DNA of 64,000 nucleotides from Lithospermum erythrorhizon (taxonomy: Eukaryota; Streptophyta; Magnoliopsida; Boraginales; Boraginaceae): the NCBI GenBank assembly GCA_019722365.1, contig JADFUC010000758.1, forward strand, positions 1,364,001-1,428,000, read 5' to 3'. The position numbers and the translations under genes were made by a program. Below are positions 22,711 through 34,331 of the stretch, piece by piece. The notes beneath the pieces were generated by a model. It saw only the letters and a program-made list of their open reading frames with translations. It was not told the DNA's origin and did no database searches. Within the stretch, counting starts at the first letter, position 1. Every line of letters begins with the position of its first letter.

Positions 22711-25671
22711 TAAAAACAATAATAATGATAATAGTTTTCCCAACTAATCGAGAAGTTCTACAACATGCTAATATGATTAATGTGACATATAACAATTTTT
22801 TCTTTTCTTTTCTCTCGAAATGGAGGAAGAGAGAGACAAGTAAAATCAAGTATCTTTCATCTTTTGAAACTAATTATCTTTTCGTCAAGTGTAATTGTGT
22901 TTGCTTCATTATTTGAATAATGTAATTTTGGATGTTAATATTATTGCTAAATTTCATTATTTTACTAAAAAATATTATTACATGATTGACATATAGTATT
23001 TAAGTTTAAAAAATTATTATTTTGTTGAATATGTATTAAGAATATTATTTATTAATTATTTAAGTAATATCACAAATAAAATTATACTTAAAATAAAATG
23101 TACTATAAAAAAAAATAATTATTATCCAAAAAAGGAACCTATCGTGCTATAAAATTAATAATACTAAATAAAGTTTCTTTATCAACAAGTGGAGTACCAA
23201 AATTATTTTCCTAATACTATCATTTTAAATAATGTGTTTCCATGAGGTCATGACCTAATCAAAAGGTTCTACAATATGCTAACATGATTAATGTGTGATA
23301 TAATAATTTTTTCTTTTCTTTTCTTAGCTGGAGCAAAAGAGAGGAGATGTTGAAATTGAAGATCTTTCATCTTTTGAAACTAATTACCTTTTCATCAAGT
23401 GTAATTGTGTTTGATTATTGATTATTTGAATAATATAATTTTGAATGTTTATATTATTACTAAATTTATTTGTTTTACAGAAAAATATTATTACATGATT
23501 GACATATAGTGTTTAAGTTTATAAAAAATTACTACTTTAGTTGAATATATATTAAGAATAATATATATTAATAATTTAAGTAATATTACTAATAAAATTA
23601 TACTTGAAATAAAATAAATATTATCTAAAAAAGCAACCTATCGTGTTATAAAATTGATAATACTGATTTTTTTTAAATATTTAATTATCGTATTTTACTG
23701 TAATTTTTCATAGTATATTTAAAGAGTTATTCATGATCAAAGTATCCCTTCAAAAAATAAAAATATTAATTAGAAAAAATTCAAAGGTGTGAAAGTTTAC
23801 ACAATTTTGGAATGTTATCCAATTACATAAAAAATATGTTAAATATTCAAAAATCGGACATAATGATTACTTATTATTCTCAGTTTACTAGTATTTATAA
23901 AATTATTGAGTGAAAGAATAATTAATATTTGAAAAGCAGAGCCGGCCCTGAGGGCCAGGGATTTTTTGGGCCCCAAAATATGCAAAGCTTTAAATATATA
24001 ATATATGTGTCGTTTATTATTCAATCATTTACTCAAAAACGACATCATTATTTTAGCTACTACTGGCTTAAATTCCTGGCCAACGTATATATGAACCGGA
24101 CAAGGCTTTCTCAAGACGTACTGGCGAATAAGTTGCCCGTAACACACGCAACCACTCACACCTGTGAATCTAATTTCAAACGCAGAAGACCGCCGAGATT
24201 CGAACCCCTGCCGACGCGTATGACACTCTTACTAAGTAAAGCTTCATATCCGCGATATACCCCCATGGACAAAAGGTAAGTCAAATGAGTAGGTTGCTTT
24301 GTTTAAAAATATTTAATTATCTATTTAGATAATACAAGTTTAAGAAATTTAAGTATTTTACGATTAAAAAAATAAGTGAAATTTAACAAGATTTCATTTT
24401 TTATTTTCGCCCTGCACCTTCAAAATGTCAATACCAGTCCTGTTGAAAAGCCTTTAAAAATAAATGAAATAAACTCTTACCCATACTAAACATTGCAACT
24501 CCAGCCCCGGCCTTTGAAAAGATCAATATAGATCCTTCTATTATGCTAGGCATGCTGATATGCCACCTAAAAAAGAGTTGAAAAAAAAATATCATCCCAG
24601 TAAATTTTGGCACTTCTGTTACTCTAAAAGTGATGCTCATAATTTAATGATATCATCAAACTAATTAAATGAAAATCAGGGGAGGAAACAAGATGGTGAT
24701 GAGGGGCAATTCTGCTAATAGTCGATAATAAAATAAAGAAATAAGAGATTGACTTTGTTGCATTATTGCCTTCCCTCTGTTAACAATTATAATGTTACAA
24801 TTTATGAGAATAAATTTGAAAAGTTAAGGAAATATTATTGTAGTATAGTTCATAATAGTGTGACACTGATTAACACCTGATAAACCCTGATAAATATTGA
24901 TTGCTGTTTGCCGATATGACACACGAATAAATAAATTTACTACACAAAAACGAAATGGGCATACCTGTTAGCGATAAGAGCCCAAGTTATCCCAATGATG
25001 CAAGAAAAACAATTAGGATTGAAAACCAGCTTGAGGGTAACAATCTTCATCAGATAAAAAAATGGTGGTGTTGCTTTATCATTCGTCTCCAGTGGACGTT
25101 CACCATTTTCTTGAACTTCAATTGAAAAATGCCCTTCATCTCCATTATTGTTATTGGGGACGATATTATTATCTAATTTCGAAGAAAAATCACTTCTTGC
25201 ACGATGCAATTCTAGCAAAAACAATAAACAAATAAACCACACAAGTGATTGCATGACAAAAGATTGAACAACAAGATCAGCACCCATTTGATTATACATG
25301 GCTCCTAATAAAGGCACCCCAACGACAAGTGTATTACTCAAGGTGCACAAAGAGAAACATGTGACTGCCCATGGATAGTTCCCTTTACTAGTGCAATTTG
25401 CCCAAAGGAGGAGGATTACAATTATGATTGCTTTTGAGATAATATCAGCACATATGAATCTCATGTTCATTTGATAAGGATTTATATGTGATGCAAATTG
25501 GAACGTGAAAAATGGGGCAATAAAATAGCAATTGAATCGATTTATCGCGTCGATATCATCGGATTTGAACATGTTCCACCACTTCACGGCGCCAAAGCCT
25601 AATACCAAGGCGACGTAAAGCGGCGCCATCGCAGCCACCACCTTGTAAAGATCTCCCACCCTTATAATCAT
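20719..25671 (-). CDS. PIN5-like: Short PIN auxin carrier (PIN5-like), copy B, intact
   Basis: Five exons join in phase: 24965-25671, 24481-24566, 21571-21728, 21144-21220 and 20719-20791, giving 366 residues. All introns are GT-AG. The N-terminus (DLYKVVAAMAPLYVALVLGF) and the hydrophobic segments on both sides of a short hydrophilic loop (about residues 155-200, rich in N, D and E) are those of short PINs. Long PINs have a loop of hundreds of residues. Family marks include WWNMF, NTLVVGVPLLGAMY, NPNCFSC, the RWHISMP join across exons 1 and 2, and the ALPQAITAFVF and VIFGTLLSLP segments near the end. Known short PINs of this type sit in the ER membrane and move auxin between cytosol and ER lumen. 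ER location is inferred from the family. Intron 2 is 2.75 kb because of insertions; in copy A it is 299 bp. Confidence 0.88.
21985..23894. repeat. Insertion in PIN copy B intron 2, with an internal tandem duplication
   Basis: Copy A has uninterrupted intron sequence where copy B gains about 1.9 kb, between TTAAGAGTTCAAAAT and TATAAAATTATTGAGTG. Inside are two diverged units of about 420 bp: 22734-23166 and 23248-23664. Both run from a TTCTACAA.ATGCTAA.ATGATTAATGTG motif through CATCTTTTGAAACTAATTA to CCTATCGTG.TATAAAATTGATAATACT. An AAT microsatellite lies at about 22680-22735. No coding capacity was recognised, and the element type is unknown. Confidence 0.75.
23937..24442 (+). mobile_element. 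Non-autonomous hAT element (MITE), 506 bp
   Basis: It begins CAGAGCCGGCCCTGAGG and ends ATACCAGTCCTG, imperfect hAT-type terminal repeats. It is flanked by a perfect 8-bp direct repeat, TTGAAAAG (23929-23936 and 24443-24450), the size made by hAT transposases. PIN copy A carries the unoccupied site (TTTGTAAAG followed by CCTTTAAAAAT near 11965). The element has no transposase frame. It inserted into intron 2 of copy B, about 30 bases downstream of the exon 2 donor site (24480), after copies A and B separated. Confidence 0.88.
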
Positions 25672-25756
25672 GTGTATGGCTAGCTATTGGACGGGATACA
25701 TAGGGAGTTTTATGATACAAGGTGGACAATTTGAGCAAATAAAAGAGTTTTCATGT

Positions 25757-25768
25757 AGATATATAGTG
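25757..25768 (-). promoter_or_regulatory. Likely TATA box of PIN copy B
   Basis: Minus-strand CTATATATCTAC lies about 90 bases before the ATG at 25671, a normal spacing for a plant core promoter. No transcript data are available. Confidence 0.5.
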
Positions 25769-25850
25769 CGAGTGTTACCAGGTTTGCTAACAGATTCATG
25801 TACTAAGCTAGTTTAATTTATGTGGCTCATGGACTCGTAAGTGAAAATAA

Positions 25851-26636
25851 TTGGGAAAAGGCATGAGTGCGCATTAACGTATTTGCTCTTTCCACCCACT
25901 AAGTATCATTTTTTTTCCTGTTCCACCCTTAAAAAAACCGTTAAGTTTCTCAGTTAAGCCACTCCGTTATTTTGACCGCTATATTGATCATCAAGTTGAA
26001 TTTTTTGAGACTGAAATGTAATTTTTTTTATTAATTTGAAGTCCCAATAAAAAATCATTATAATTTCTCAAAAATTGAAACCCGTTCTCCTAAATTAACA
26101 ACACTTAATTTAAAACACTTTTATTTTCCCAGCCTTGGCTCAATTACAAAACAAATCAGACATGACAATTCTTCCCAATTCATCCCTCTTTCATTTTCCC
26201 CAACTTTCCTTAACAAAGAAATCTGGAAAAACAAGACAACAACAAATCTTCAAATAAACTCATTTATTGCACTGTCTCCTTCCATAAACAACTCGTTCAT
26301 TGTATTATCTCCTTGTATAGATACGTATCAACGCTCAACGAGTGCGCCCCTCGCATCTGCTACCATCACTAATATTTATATTATTCGAGACGCGCCTCGC
26401 ATAAGCCCTCAGAACTAACCAAACCCCTCTTAGTTTAGGGGATGGGTTTGAATTTTTGTGAAATTATAATTAGTCCCTCTGTATTGGAGTTTCAAATACT
26501 CCACAAATCTCAACTTAACGGTCAATATGACAGTCAAACAAACGGAGTGACTTGATTAACAAATTTAAGACTTTTCTAATGATTGAATAACAAAAATTAA
26601 CATTACAATGGGAATACAAACCATACCTTTTCCCAA
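25851..26636. mobile_element. 786-bp TIR element near the PIN copy B promoter
   Basis: The ends are inverted: TTGGGAAAAGGCATG at the left and the complement of TTGGGAAAAGGTATG at the right. Inner arms also pair: CACTCCGTTATTTTGACC (about 25971) with the complement of CACTCCGTTTGTTTGACTG (about 26550), and CAAGTTGA with TCAACTT. No transposase was seen. It lies about 180 bases upstream of the copy B start codon, so it may carry or displace promoter elements. The superfamily is uncertain (Mutator-like or unclassified). Confidence 0.7.
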
Positions 26637-26696
26637 AATCATTTATTGGTAGTTTACTGTTCAACGAATTCACGAGAATACAATAAATTTACATTC

Positions 26697-27160
26697 TTTT
26701 TCCTAAATTAGCGAGTTTATTGTTACATAACAGTCAAAACTCTAATAGTAGTTTCTTCTTAAAAAATATGCTACTCATTGAATTGTGATAATATTTTTAT
26801 AAGTGATGTATAAAATTTGATGACAATAAAAACAAATGTTTCATCCATTTCAATTTAATTAATTATCTAGTTCAAAACTAATTTACTAAGATATATATTA
26901 ATTGATTTGATATTTTCAAGAAGACATAAAAATATCAACCAATGAAAATAAAAATATTATGAGACAATATTTTTTTTTTAACTTCAATGCAAAAAGTTGC
27001 ATTGATAAATTAAACAATCAATTATAATGAAATAAGAAGTTTTTGCTAAATAATCATTTAAATTGAGATAGAAATATTATTAGTATTTTATTCAAATAAA
27101 ATATATGTGAATAGTATATGGTGATTGTTATGTAACAATAAACTTGTTAATTTAGGAAAA
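26697..27160. mobile_element. Second TIR element, hairpin arms of about 39 bp
   Basis: The left arm (26697-26734: TTCCTAAATTAGCGAG then TTTATTGTTACATAACAGTCA) is the near-perfect complement of the right arm at 27122-27160. About 390 bases of AT-rich spacer separate the arms. Non-coding, MITE-like; the true ends may extend further out. Confidence 0.6.
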
Positions 27161-28716
27161 CAATATACTTAATAGTAAAATACATATAAAAAATACTATT
27201 ATTTGTATAAAAAATAGTACAGTCATAGTATTTTAGTGTAACATTGTTCTTTTACTCAAATTTAATAATATTGGTACCAATAAGATTAATGTCACAAAAT
27301 CTGTTAGTTTTATTATTAAAAATAAAAGTATATAATTTTTTGGTATGGAGTAAGTATCATTTAGCATTAATTATCCTAATAATAAGGTATCTATAACTGA
27401 ATCCTGGGCTAACTGATCAACAATTTGTTCTGAGCCAACTACGGCAACCTGACGAGATAATACATACGTGCAAGAAATAAAGTTCATACTACAAGGACAA
27501 ATGTACGAATATTGATAAGAAACAAATAAGATCCAATATTTATGCAAGTTTTTAGGAGAGATTATTTAAAAACTCAGTTTATAATGGTCTCAATTTTCAT
27601 TTCTGGTAGAATATATAACCGAAAAGATCATTATTTATCTCTTTCTTAGTGTCCAATTTTGCTTGACAACGAATAATTCGTGGTCATTTTTTCAATTTAC
27701 AATGTCGCAGAAGTTAGGAGCAATTTCATTACTAATCAGTTGCTAAGAACCGGTTAGCTACGAATTCGCCCCTAGCCATTGATCATTTTTCTAATAGTAA
27801 AATTCATATACCATTCTTTATTTCAAATTTATACAATTTTAATAACAGATGTACACTAATTAAATTCAAAAAATGTATGATAAAAGAGCACAAAATGTGG
27901 TAAATAATCATATCCCTAAACAAAAATACTACACTTTTTTGACAAAAATAATCAGGCACTTCGGGAGGTGGACATGAGCTGAAGTTGAATTAAGCAAGTA
28001 GCCACAATGGAATTATCCTAAAAAACTTTAGGAAATTAGAAAGGATTGAAGTAACAAATGAACACACACCACCCCTAACCCAAAAAAAAAAAAAAATCAA
28101 AGCCAGTGAAATGATTCTCATCATCCACTTGATGTATGCATCAAGCACCATAATTTCTAATTCGCATTTGTCAGCACAAAAAAGAAAAAGAAAGAAGAAA
28201 TTCTCATTAGACAGCCTTGTTCTATTTTCACCTGAATATATGTATACTATATCTCTATTCTATTTTATATGCCCTACCATTTAGTATATATTCGTTCTCA
28301 ACAATATTTAAATAATTAATTAAGTTCATGTATTTATTACCGGGTAATTTGCACCCTATCCCGCAAACTTTTTTAAGAGCACCATATCCCTATGAATTTA
28401 AAGGGTGCTAACACCTCCTTAAAAACTTTTAAATAAAAAACCATACCCCCTTACATTAAATATTTAACGGAATAGTATAATACATGCATTTAATTTAAAC
28501 TCATGTATCATTACACATTTTATATAATATACGGAGTACTATAGTTTCCCAATCATTTTTCTAATATTTTGATAATTACAAGAAATAATATTATGAAAAT
28601 AGTTTTTAAAACAAATCTAATCATATCAACGTTACTTTTATTGGAATATAAAACAATATATAAATTTTGACACAAATATGAAAATGTCAACTAAACTAAA
28701 TTGTAGGAGTATAATA
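27161..28716. other. AT-rich intergenic stretch
   Basis: No gene was seen. A short TIR-like segment with CCCTATCCCGCAAACTTTT and TTAAAGGGTGCTAACACC lies at about 28350-28470. A poly-A tract lies at 28081-28096. Confidence 0.4.
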
Positions 28717-28965
28717 CTCCCTCCATCCCACAAAGATTGTTCAATTTTGGTTTTTTGTTATATTTTTTGAATTTTGACCGTAGATATTTTTGTTTGTATT
28801 GTATAATACTTGATTAAAACTATATCAATGAAAAATACATTTCAAACTTTTTCCATTGATAAATTTTTTATAAGATATTATACAACACAAATAAATATAT
28901 TTAAGGTGAAAATTTAAAAATTATAACTATAAAAAAAGTGGACAATCTTTGTGGGATGGAGGGAG
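28717..28965. mobile_element. Stowaway-type MITE, 249 bp
   Basis: Long terminal inverted repeats: CTCCCTCCATCCCACAAAG at the left and CTTTGTGGGATGGAGGGAG at the right, a perfect match. A TA target duplication lies on each side (28715-28716, 28966-28967). No coding capacity. The perfect arms suggest recent activity. Confidence 0.9.
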
Positions 28966-29571
28966 TATATCATCTGAAGTATATATTATCATTGTGAGAT
29001 GAATAATTATGGATGAACTAAATTTTTGAATGTTACGACCTCATACTTTATTGATTTAATCACCACAAATGAAATATGCCCATATTTTGAAATATATGAA
29101 ATTTATTAAAACAAAAATTAAAAATGATATTTTAAAAAATCTAAGTTTAACTTTTTAACTTTTTTATTACATGGGCGTATATGATTATATGGGGAGTATA
29201 TTAATTTATTGCATGAGAATAATTAGTGAAAATTAAAATATTAACAACTTTTTTATTGCATGAAAATGAAAATATTACCCATTTATGATCTTATGGTTAT
29301 TAATTTCACACCAGAACACTAGTAGCCAAAGAATATAATCGGTCGTCTTAGACAAAAAGAATCATATTCCTACCTACATATGTATATATGTCTGCCGAAT
29401 TGGATTTCATACCATCCCAAAGCATAAAACGAGAACAATAATATTGGTCTGCCATTTGTTTCAATAATCAAATATGCTACTATTACTATTACTGTAACAA
29501 AGAACATTAATAGAAATACCTTCAATTGCTTCAAATATAAGTTGTGGCGAATTCTTCGAAGAAAATTAGTT

Positions 29572-29820
29572 CCTCCGTCTCTATTTACTTTATTATATAG
29601 GAAATTTTTCTGGTTTCTTTTTACTTAATCATTTACTTTTTTAATATAACCTTTTATATTGAACTTTTAAAATTCTTTAACATTACTGATTTGTCTCCTA
29701 ATATTCTTTAACAACATTAATTTATAATTTTTTATCTCCTTAAAAAGAATTAAAATTAATTAAACATTTAAAGCACACTTTTACACTATACGATCAACTG
29801 AGCAGGAACTGATGAGGGAG
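29572..29820. mobile_element. Stowaway-like MITE, family member 1
   Basis: Ends CTCCGTCTCTATTTACTT and a right end ...GATGAGGGAG followed by TA. The inner sequence (TTTTAAAATTCTTTAACATTA, TTTGTCTCCTAATATTCTTTAAC) matches the element at 31041-31289, so both belong to one family. Confidence 0.65.
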
Positions 29821-30752
29821 TATCATTTCATTCATGCATTATGTATAAGAGAAGTAATAACTTTACAGATGCCCACACACACATGCATACAAAAATCATT
29901 TTCTAAGTTGTTTTCGAGCATAACTCAACCGGGAGCAAAGAATTTCGAAATTAAGACGCATCCTAAATTTCTTTATAGCTTGTGAGTTCGACCACCTGGC
30001 CAAGATCTCGCATCGCTTAGTTAGTGCCTCCCTGCACTAATCGAAGACATCTCGCAATTTATCCTCTCCCGAAATATCCCAATGATAGTGAGCCTTTCCG
30101 TGATCACTACGATAACGATTTATCGTTTTAAAAATCATTTTCGGTCAATGAACATCAAGTACGTAGTACTAATTAATACTATGCATCGTATTTATGTACC
30201 ACATCAAAGTTTGTACAATGAATAACATCTAATAAGTACACTACTAAATTCTATGTTTCATATACCACGTCAAAGTTTTTTCAATGAACACCCAATACTC
30301 CTAGTTTCTATGTTTTAAATGTTTAATACTCCCTCCAATTGGTTTTAACTGGCGTTTGAAAAAAAGTTTCGATCATCAATTATTTTTTATTATTCCTTAT
30401 TTTAACAAACATTAATATGCATGTCAAACAATGAATATAGGAAGTAGCACTTGATATGACGAGTTGAAATTGATGCAACTAACATCGCTCACTTCTAATT
30501 GTCATAGTGTTTCAATTATTTCATGAGTTTTATTGACACGAAAAAAAAAAAGCATGATAACAATATATATTGCCTCATCACCACTCTAAAAAGAGTAAGA
30601 TAACATTTTGAGGGAATTAAAAATGTAGGTTCCTTGACCAATAAATTATAACCTAAATTGATTGGTTTAAAAGAAAAGAATGTCTCATAATCAAAAGGCT
30701 TTTTCAAAAAGAAAAATCATAGGTTCCAATCTGTCGAGCTAAATATCAAGTA

Positions 30753-30920
30753 CTCCCTCCATCCTTTTTTGTTTGGGAGATTTTTCCAAATAAATAATTC
30801 CTATTTTAATCAAATAACGAGTAATGGAGAGGAGGGAAAGTATTAATTGTGATAGACATTCAAATTTACATAAAAAATTGTATAGAATCAAATCTCTCAA
30901 ACAAAAAGGAATGGAAAAAG
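30753..30920. mobile_element. Stowaway-like MITE
   Basis: The left end CTCCCTCCATCCTTTTTTGT and following TTTGGGAGATTT pair with the right-side AAATCTCTCAAACAAAAAGG and AATGGAAAAAG. About 168 bp, no coding capacity. Confidence 0.7.
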
Positions 30921-31040
30921 GAATTGAAAAAGTAATTCTATTAAAAATGAATTCAAGATATGATTACAAAATCAAGTAAATCCTTATAGACTTACAAATA
31001 CTATTATCAAATCAATACAAATATGAACAGCTAGCAAATA

Positions 31041-31289
31041 CTCCCTCCGTCCCTATTTAGTTGATCATGTAAAAAAAAAAAATTGTTCATTTTTACTTGA
31101 TCATTTACTTTTTCAATGCAATATTTTACATTGAATTTTTAAAATTGTTTGATATCATTAATTTGTCTCATAATATTTTTTAACATCATTGGTTTATAAT
31201 TTTCTCTCCTTGAAAATAATAAAATTAATTATACTCTTAATAAAATATTTTTAAGCTATGTCATTAAGTAAATAGGAATGGCATCTCCA
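31041..31289. mobile_element. Stowaway-like MITE, family member 2
   Basis: The left end CTCCCTCCGTCCCTATTTAG pairs with AGTAAATAGGAATGGCAT at the right. The interior matches the member at 29572-29820. It ends just beyond the 3' side of the plastid-protein gene (stop at 31323), so it may lie in or near that gene's 3' UTR. Confidence 0.65.
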
Positions 31290-31322
31290 CTCCTATAGCT
31301 GTATAGACATCAAGTTCTTAAA

Positions 31323-34300
31323 TTATCGTCTGAGCCGAGGTCCTTTGCTTCGTTTATCACCATTCCTCCCATCCCATGCGGAAGCCCAGAAGAAGAGTGA
31401 CATCCAGAACAGAACTGCTAAGAAAATCTGAGTAGTGTCTTGAATTCTGCTGATAGTTGTGGAAAAACCTGGAAAAAAATAACACCAAAGAAACCTTCAG
31501 CCTAAAAACTGACAGAGCCTAAATAAAAATTGACTTTAAGGATGATGTTAGCGAGTACAGACTCTTTCAACTTTTGTTTTTTAATACAGAGGACGCAAAA
31601 AGGAAGAGAAAGGTAGCTCATGAGCCACGTTGATGTCAAATTCCCTTCCCCATTTCCAATGCTTACTAATCACATAACTGTAACCCTTCCACCCCGCTCT
31701 CAATTTCACATAGCACTGATAAAAGCTCAACCTTAATCTAATGTGTCTCATGAAAAGAAAAAGAAGTAAATGATCGGAAGCTGCTAATATGCAGTACAGC
31801 AGTGGTATATACATTGCCATAAGTTTCTCGAAGCCAAGATTGAAACACTCGGTAAAAGAAAGATATAAAAGAAAGAATTATTCAAAAATTAACCAAAGGT
31901 GCCAAAACAGGGTCCTTGCATTGCATAAATAGACTATGAGACAAATGTAACAGATCTCCAGAGAATCACTCTTAGTGGTGCGATTTACAACAGTACAAGG
32001 AAGTTCAATGGGAACCAATTCAGAATTTTAAGAAACATTTATACATAATATACGAAGTATATATCTTGAAAAAAACCCATGGGTTAAATCTTAGGTAACT
32101 CTGACAAGGGATTAAAGGGAAACTATATGGAATATAAACTATGTCAACACGTTCTGATGCCACTAATTTAGAGTTTAAGAAATTAAATATGCAATTAGGT
32201 GATTTTTGTTCATGGTGCAGTCTACTCCTAATCAAACATGACGAAGCATCATCTTACGGCAATCGAAAAACTCACAAGCACAGGTCAATCATAATGAATC
32301 AGTAACATTTTAAGATCCTCTCTAATTAAGATTATATCAAGTTCATAGATATAAGTAAATCAGAAATCAATAAGGATTTGACGAACAACTGGAGGAAGCC
32401 ATCACTAGATTATTAGAATTTGACATGAGAACGGAAACATAATAACAATGGAAACATGATGTACGGATGTTTCAACTTAGAAATTCAACGCATGACGGCA
32501 TGAGCACTTTACTTTACATGAAGGATACAAGAGCATAGTAAGACAACAAAAAGTTGGCACTTGACATGTTTATGTGAAGGTCATCTAAGACAAATCTAAT
32601 TGGCCAGATTCAGTTGGGAACAAAATGAAACTAACATCTTATCAAAATAAAATTTCAGGTAACTGAAGAAATATAAGATTTTAGAAATGATGGAGTTGAA
32701 TAATCGGTATAGCTCTTCCATAACTAAAAATTGTATCCTAATCAATTTGCAACATAAAATATGTTATTTTTTTCTCTACTCCTTCAAGCTCTCGGTAACT
32801 TAAGTATACGATTAGAGTTCACGACGGTAACCGATAGTAGTGCCACATGTACACGATGGCGTACCTATTTCTTGGAGCAACCCGGTTATTGGATCTATCG
32901 AAGTATCATACGGCTACTCCGAGGTGTCTGACGCTCTATGACCGATTATTATTACTTACGCATGGGTAAGCCAAGTAAATAAGCTTAACGACCGCATCTA
33001 TAAGAACTATATCTACTAGACTCACTAGAGTGAGACTACTTTAGGTGCTTACACAAAATTAGTAAGCTAAATGCTTACACAAGGGTAAATGTGTAAAATC
33101 ACACAAATTTGGAAACTTGACCCGCTCCCGCCCACATCGAACTCCCGACTCAGCTTGACTTCCCCGTTTATTTTCATGAAACCACCGTTTTAATTACATT
33201 AATTGAAGCAACCAACAAAAAATAAAAGTGAAATTAGTTCCACTTTCCCAAAATTTGTTCACTATTTTGTGTTAAAGTTCAATCTTTTTTCAACATAAAA
33301 GTTGTATTAACTTTTTTATCGTCTTTCTGTTGAATTGTGTTTATATTTAGTGGTGTTATTTTGTGTGTTAAAGTTTAAATTAAAAAAGCAAAAAAATGAA
33401 GAAAAAAGCATTGCTGGATTAAGCGAATCATTTCAATTTCTTTCTTTTAAAAATAAATAAATGTAAAGAAATCTTATAATAGCCTCTTTACAAGTGTGAG
33501 AAAATCTGGATATCACTGTTTATTAGGCAGTTAGATAGGCCCCGATCTCGCATATATCATGGTGCAGTGTAAGCAGAATTGTTCTAATATCTTGTAAGTG
33601 CATAAGATACTACTCGACCCAAAGTTATTAAATAAGGATAGTGGCCAAAGGATATCACTCCTAATGATGAGGCCCTGTTTGGAGTCCCAAAGATCGTTTT
33701 TTAGCAATACTTACAATTTGTAATCCCTAAAATATTCACCACTCCACTTCCACACTTTGAATAAGTATTCAATATGTAGATAATTATTCACATAATCATC
33801 AAACAAATCACTCAAAAAGATGTCAAAAGTCAAAACATGCGCAATTAGCTAATCCCATTTCAATCCAACCACTCCAGTACCACAATTAAATAAGTATTCA
33901 ATAATCAGGTTTAGTTCGTTTTGGATTGTTTGTAATTGATTACACTACAATAACTGATTAATTCATATTTCAATTGATTTTTCGTGTTTGGTTAAACGCT
34001 GACTTAATTCTTTATTAACTGATTATATTTTAATTGATTCGAAAAATAATCACAATCAGAAACATAATCATAAATAAATAAAAACTCACTCACAACTCTA
34101 ATTAAAGAATAAAGGGAAACCTGAGGGTGAAGAAGGCGGCTGCGATTCAGACTCCGGAGGAGGAGGGGGTGGTGGTGGGGTGGGAGTAGTGACGTGGCAG
34201 CGGTATAGCCGTAGGATGGGAGTAGGTGTAAATGGACGGGTGAGATGAAAAGATGGAGGAAGAGTGTGATTTGAGGTGGAGAATAAGGTAGTTGTGGCGG

Positions 34301-34331
34301 TTGGGCTGTATAGAGAGGGAGAATAAGCCAT
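31323..34331 (-). CDS. Small plastid-type single-helix membrane protein
   Basis: Two exons, 34121-34331 and 31323-31468, join in phase (CTCAG/GTTTCC donor, TTTCCAG acceptor) to give 118 residues. The first 50 or so residues are rich in S, T and P with few acidic residues, like a chloroplast transit peptide. They are followed by a run of eight prolines and an acidic SESE-like stretch. The second exon has one strong hydrophobic helix (QIFLAVLFWMSLFFWASAW, about residues 84-102) and a basic tail ending in RLRR. I recall similar short plant proteins of unknown function but cannot name one. The intron is 2.65 kb. Plastid location is inferred from composition only. Confidence 0.68.

Larger units (their letters stand above)
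28966..31322. other. Intergenic MITE cluster
   Basis: No gene was seen. Besides the MITEs listed separately, a GC-richer unclassified block (about 29930-30130) with TCGAAGACATCTCGCAATTT interrupts the AT-rich sequence, and a TIR fragment (CTCCCTCCAATTGG) sits near 30332. Confidence 0.45.

Noticed and set aside
24185..24215. tRNA-like GATTCGAACCC motif
   Set aside because: No cloverleaf can be drawn around it; it lies inside the hAT MITE.
23929..24279. 116-codon plus-strand frame
   Set aside because: It runs across the hAT MITE and its target duplication; there is no domain and copy A lacks the sequence.
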